From Syntrophaceae bacterium UBA5764 (GTDB lineage: Bacteria > Desulfobacterota > Syntrophia > Syntrophales > Smithellaceae): a DNA stretch of 13,342 nucleotides. The stretch covers positions 1 to 13,342 of the forward strand of contig DIEW01000096.1 of NCBI GenBank assembly GCA_002418825.1. The letters run 5' to 3'. Shown in pieces: positions 12,703 through 13,342 of the stretch. The position numbers were made by a program, and so were the translations under genes. Numbering within the stretch: position 1 is the first letter of the stretch; each line of letters begins with the position of its first letter. The notes under the pieces are model-generated. The model did no database searches, was not told the origin of the DNA, and saw only the letters and a list, made by a program, of their open reading frames with translations.

Positions 12703-13342
12703 ATGCAGGATTTCACTGAAGGCAGTATCGGGAAACACGTAATTAATTTCGGCACGCCGTTGATGCTGGGCAACCTGCTTTTATCCTTTTACGGTATCAT
12801 CAATCTGATCTGGGTGGGCCGGCTGTTGGGGCATAAAGCCGTGGCCGCCGTTTCCGCCACCTTGCCGATTATCATGCTGTTGCCCGCTTTTCTTATCGGA
12901 CTGGGCATGGCCACCAACGTTCTCATCGCGCAGGCGTTCGGACGCAAAGACACCGCGTTGCTTAAAAAAATCCTGTCCAATTCCTTCTTCGCCTCGCTGA
13001 CCTTCTGCCTGCTTATTTCCGCCGTGGCCGTGCTTTTGGGACGCCGGATGCTTATCTGGATAAACGTTCCGCCGGAAATTCAGGATATGGCTTTGTCTTA
13101 CCTGACCATTATCGTGGCGACGCTGGTTTTTCAGTTTTTCATCAATTGGATGACCGGCATGTTGCGCGGTTTGGGCGACGCCAAAACCGTCGTGAAAATT
13201 CTTGTTCTGCTCACTGTTTTCAATATCATCTTCGTCCCGCTTTTTATCCGCGGCGCGGGCCCTCTGCCGCCTCTGGGAGTGGCCGGCGCGGCGTGGGGCA
13301 CGGCGCTGGCAGCCGCAGCGACCTGTGTCATTGGCTATATTT
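12703..13342 (+). CDS. MATE-family multidrug/polyspecific efflux transporter, N-terminal part
   Basis: Partial gene: 213 codons are present and the reading frame runs off the window. The N-terminal FTEGSIGKHVINFGTPLML and the LIWVGRLLGHKAVAAVSA block in helix 2 are characteristic of the MATE (NorM/DinF) family, followed by five or six hydrophobic helices and GMLRGLGDAKT (about 148-158). It would export cationic compounds or other small molecules, driven by Na+ or H+. ATG 12703 is the first usable start: the frame is open upstream to 12613 but has no ATG, GTG or TTG there. The ribosome site (AAGAAG) is weak. It lies 250 bp after the acyltransferase gene and beyond a terminator, so it is probably a separate unit. 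Confidence 0.9.
   Translation, partial: MQDFTEGSIGKHVINFGTPLMLGNLLLSFYGIINLIWVGRLLGHKAVAAVSATLPIIMLLPAFLIGLGMATNVLIAQAFGRKDTALLKKILSNSFFASLTFCLLISAVAVLLGRRMLIWINVPPEIQDMALSYLTIIVATLVFQFFINWMTGMLRGLGDAKTVVKILVLLTVFNIIFVPLFIRGAGPLPPLGVAGAAWGTALAAAATCVIGYI

Noticed and set aside
12506..12742. 78-codon plus-strand ORF between the acyltransferase and the MATE gene
   Set aside because: It runs through the terminator hairpin and overlaps the MATE start in another frame, with no recognisable product.
1..13342. CRISPR array, insertion sequence, tRNA or rRNA gene, phage or attachment site
   Set aside because: No regularly spaced repeats, transposase motifs, terminal repeats or tRNA-like cloverleaf were seen on either strand by eye.

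Overview
The window reads as chromosomal DNA of an anaerobic Gram-negative bacterium, most likely a deltaproteobacterial (Desulfobacterota) fatty-acid oxidiser, possibly of the Syntrophus/Smithella kind. The reasons are a Tat-exported formate dehydrogenase, a B12-dependent acyl-CoA mutase cassette, a lipid A-type acyltransferase (implying an outer membrane), periplasmic redox proteins and moderate G+C. The taxonomic placement is an inference from gene content; there is no marker gene here.

Layout. (1) 1-951: the 5' end of a periplasmic formate dehydrogenase catalytic subunit (minus strand) diverges from a short ModE-like regulator (plus strand). The gap between them holds three stacked inverted repeats, including a perfect 14-bp-arm palindrome. 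(2) 1004-1699: a TetR-family regulator with a TTG start and a candidate operator upstream. (3) 1770-5009, minus strand: a four-gene operon, in transcription order MoxR-type AAA ATPase, CoxE-like VWA protein, exported thioredoxin-like protein and exported 1-Cys peroxiredoxin. (4) 5010-5391: a 382-bp divergent spacer with a promoter for each side. On the csp side there is an intrinsic terminator inside the presumed leader, which suggests an attenuator or a small RNA. (5) 5392-5592: a cold-shock protein with its own terminator. (6) 5844-9568, plus strand: acyl-CoA mutase large subunit, B12-binding subunit, MeaB-type G-protein chaperone and cob(I)alamin adenosyltransferase. (7) 9602-12452, plus strand: a TerC-family membrane protein, an HPP-family membrane protein, a DUF2889 protein and an LpxL/HtrB-like acyltransferase, ending at a terminator. 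(8) 12703-end: the N-terminal part of a MATE-family transporter.

How the genes work together. The mutase cassette is self-sufficient: catalytic barrel, cobalamin carrier, chaperone that loads and protects the cofactor, and the enzyme that makes adenosylcobalamin. The two residues that normally recognise the carboxylate of methylmalonyl-CoA (Tyr89 and Arg207 in Propionibacterium numbering) are Phe89 and Gln207 here, the pair known from isobutyryl-CoA mutase. The cassette therefore probably interconverts isobutyryl-CoA and butyryl-CoA or a related non-carboxylated acyl-CoA, although automatic annotation would call it methylmalonyl-CoA mutase. The MoxR/VWA pair with two secreted thiol proteins looks like a separate, poorly understood module.

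The least explained items are the mutase cassette (with an unusual NKAN G4 motif in its chaperone), the MoxR-VWA-thioredoxin-peroxiredoxin operon with an altered metal-binding motif, and the terminator in the csp leader.
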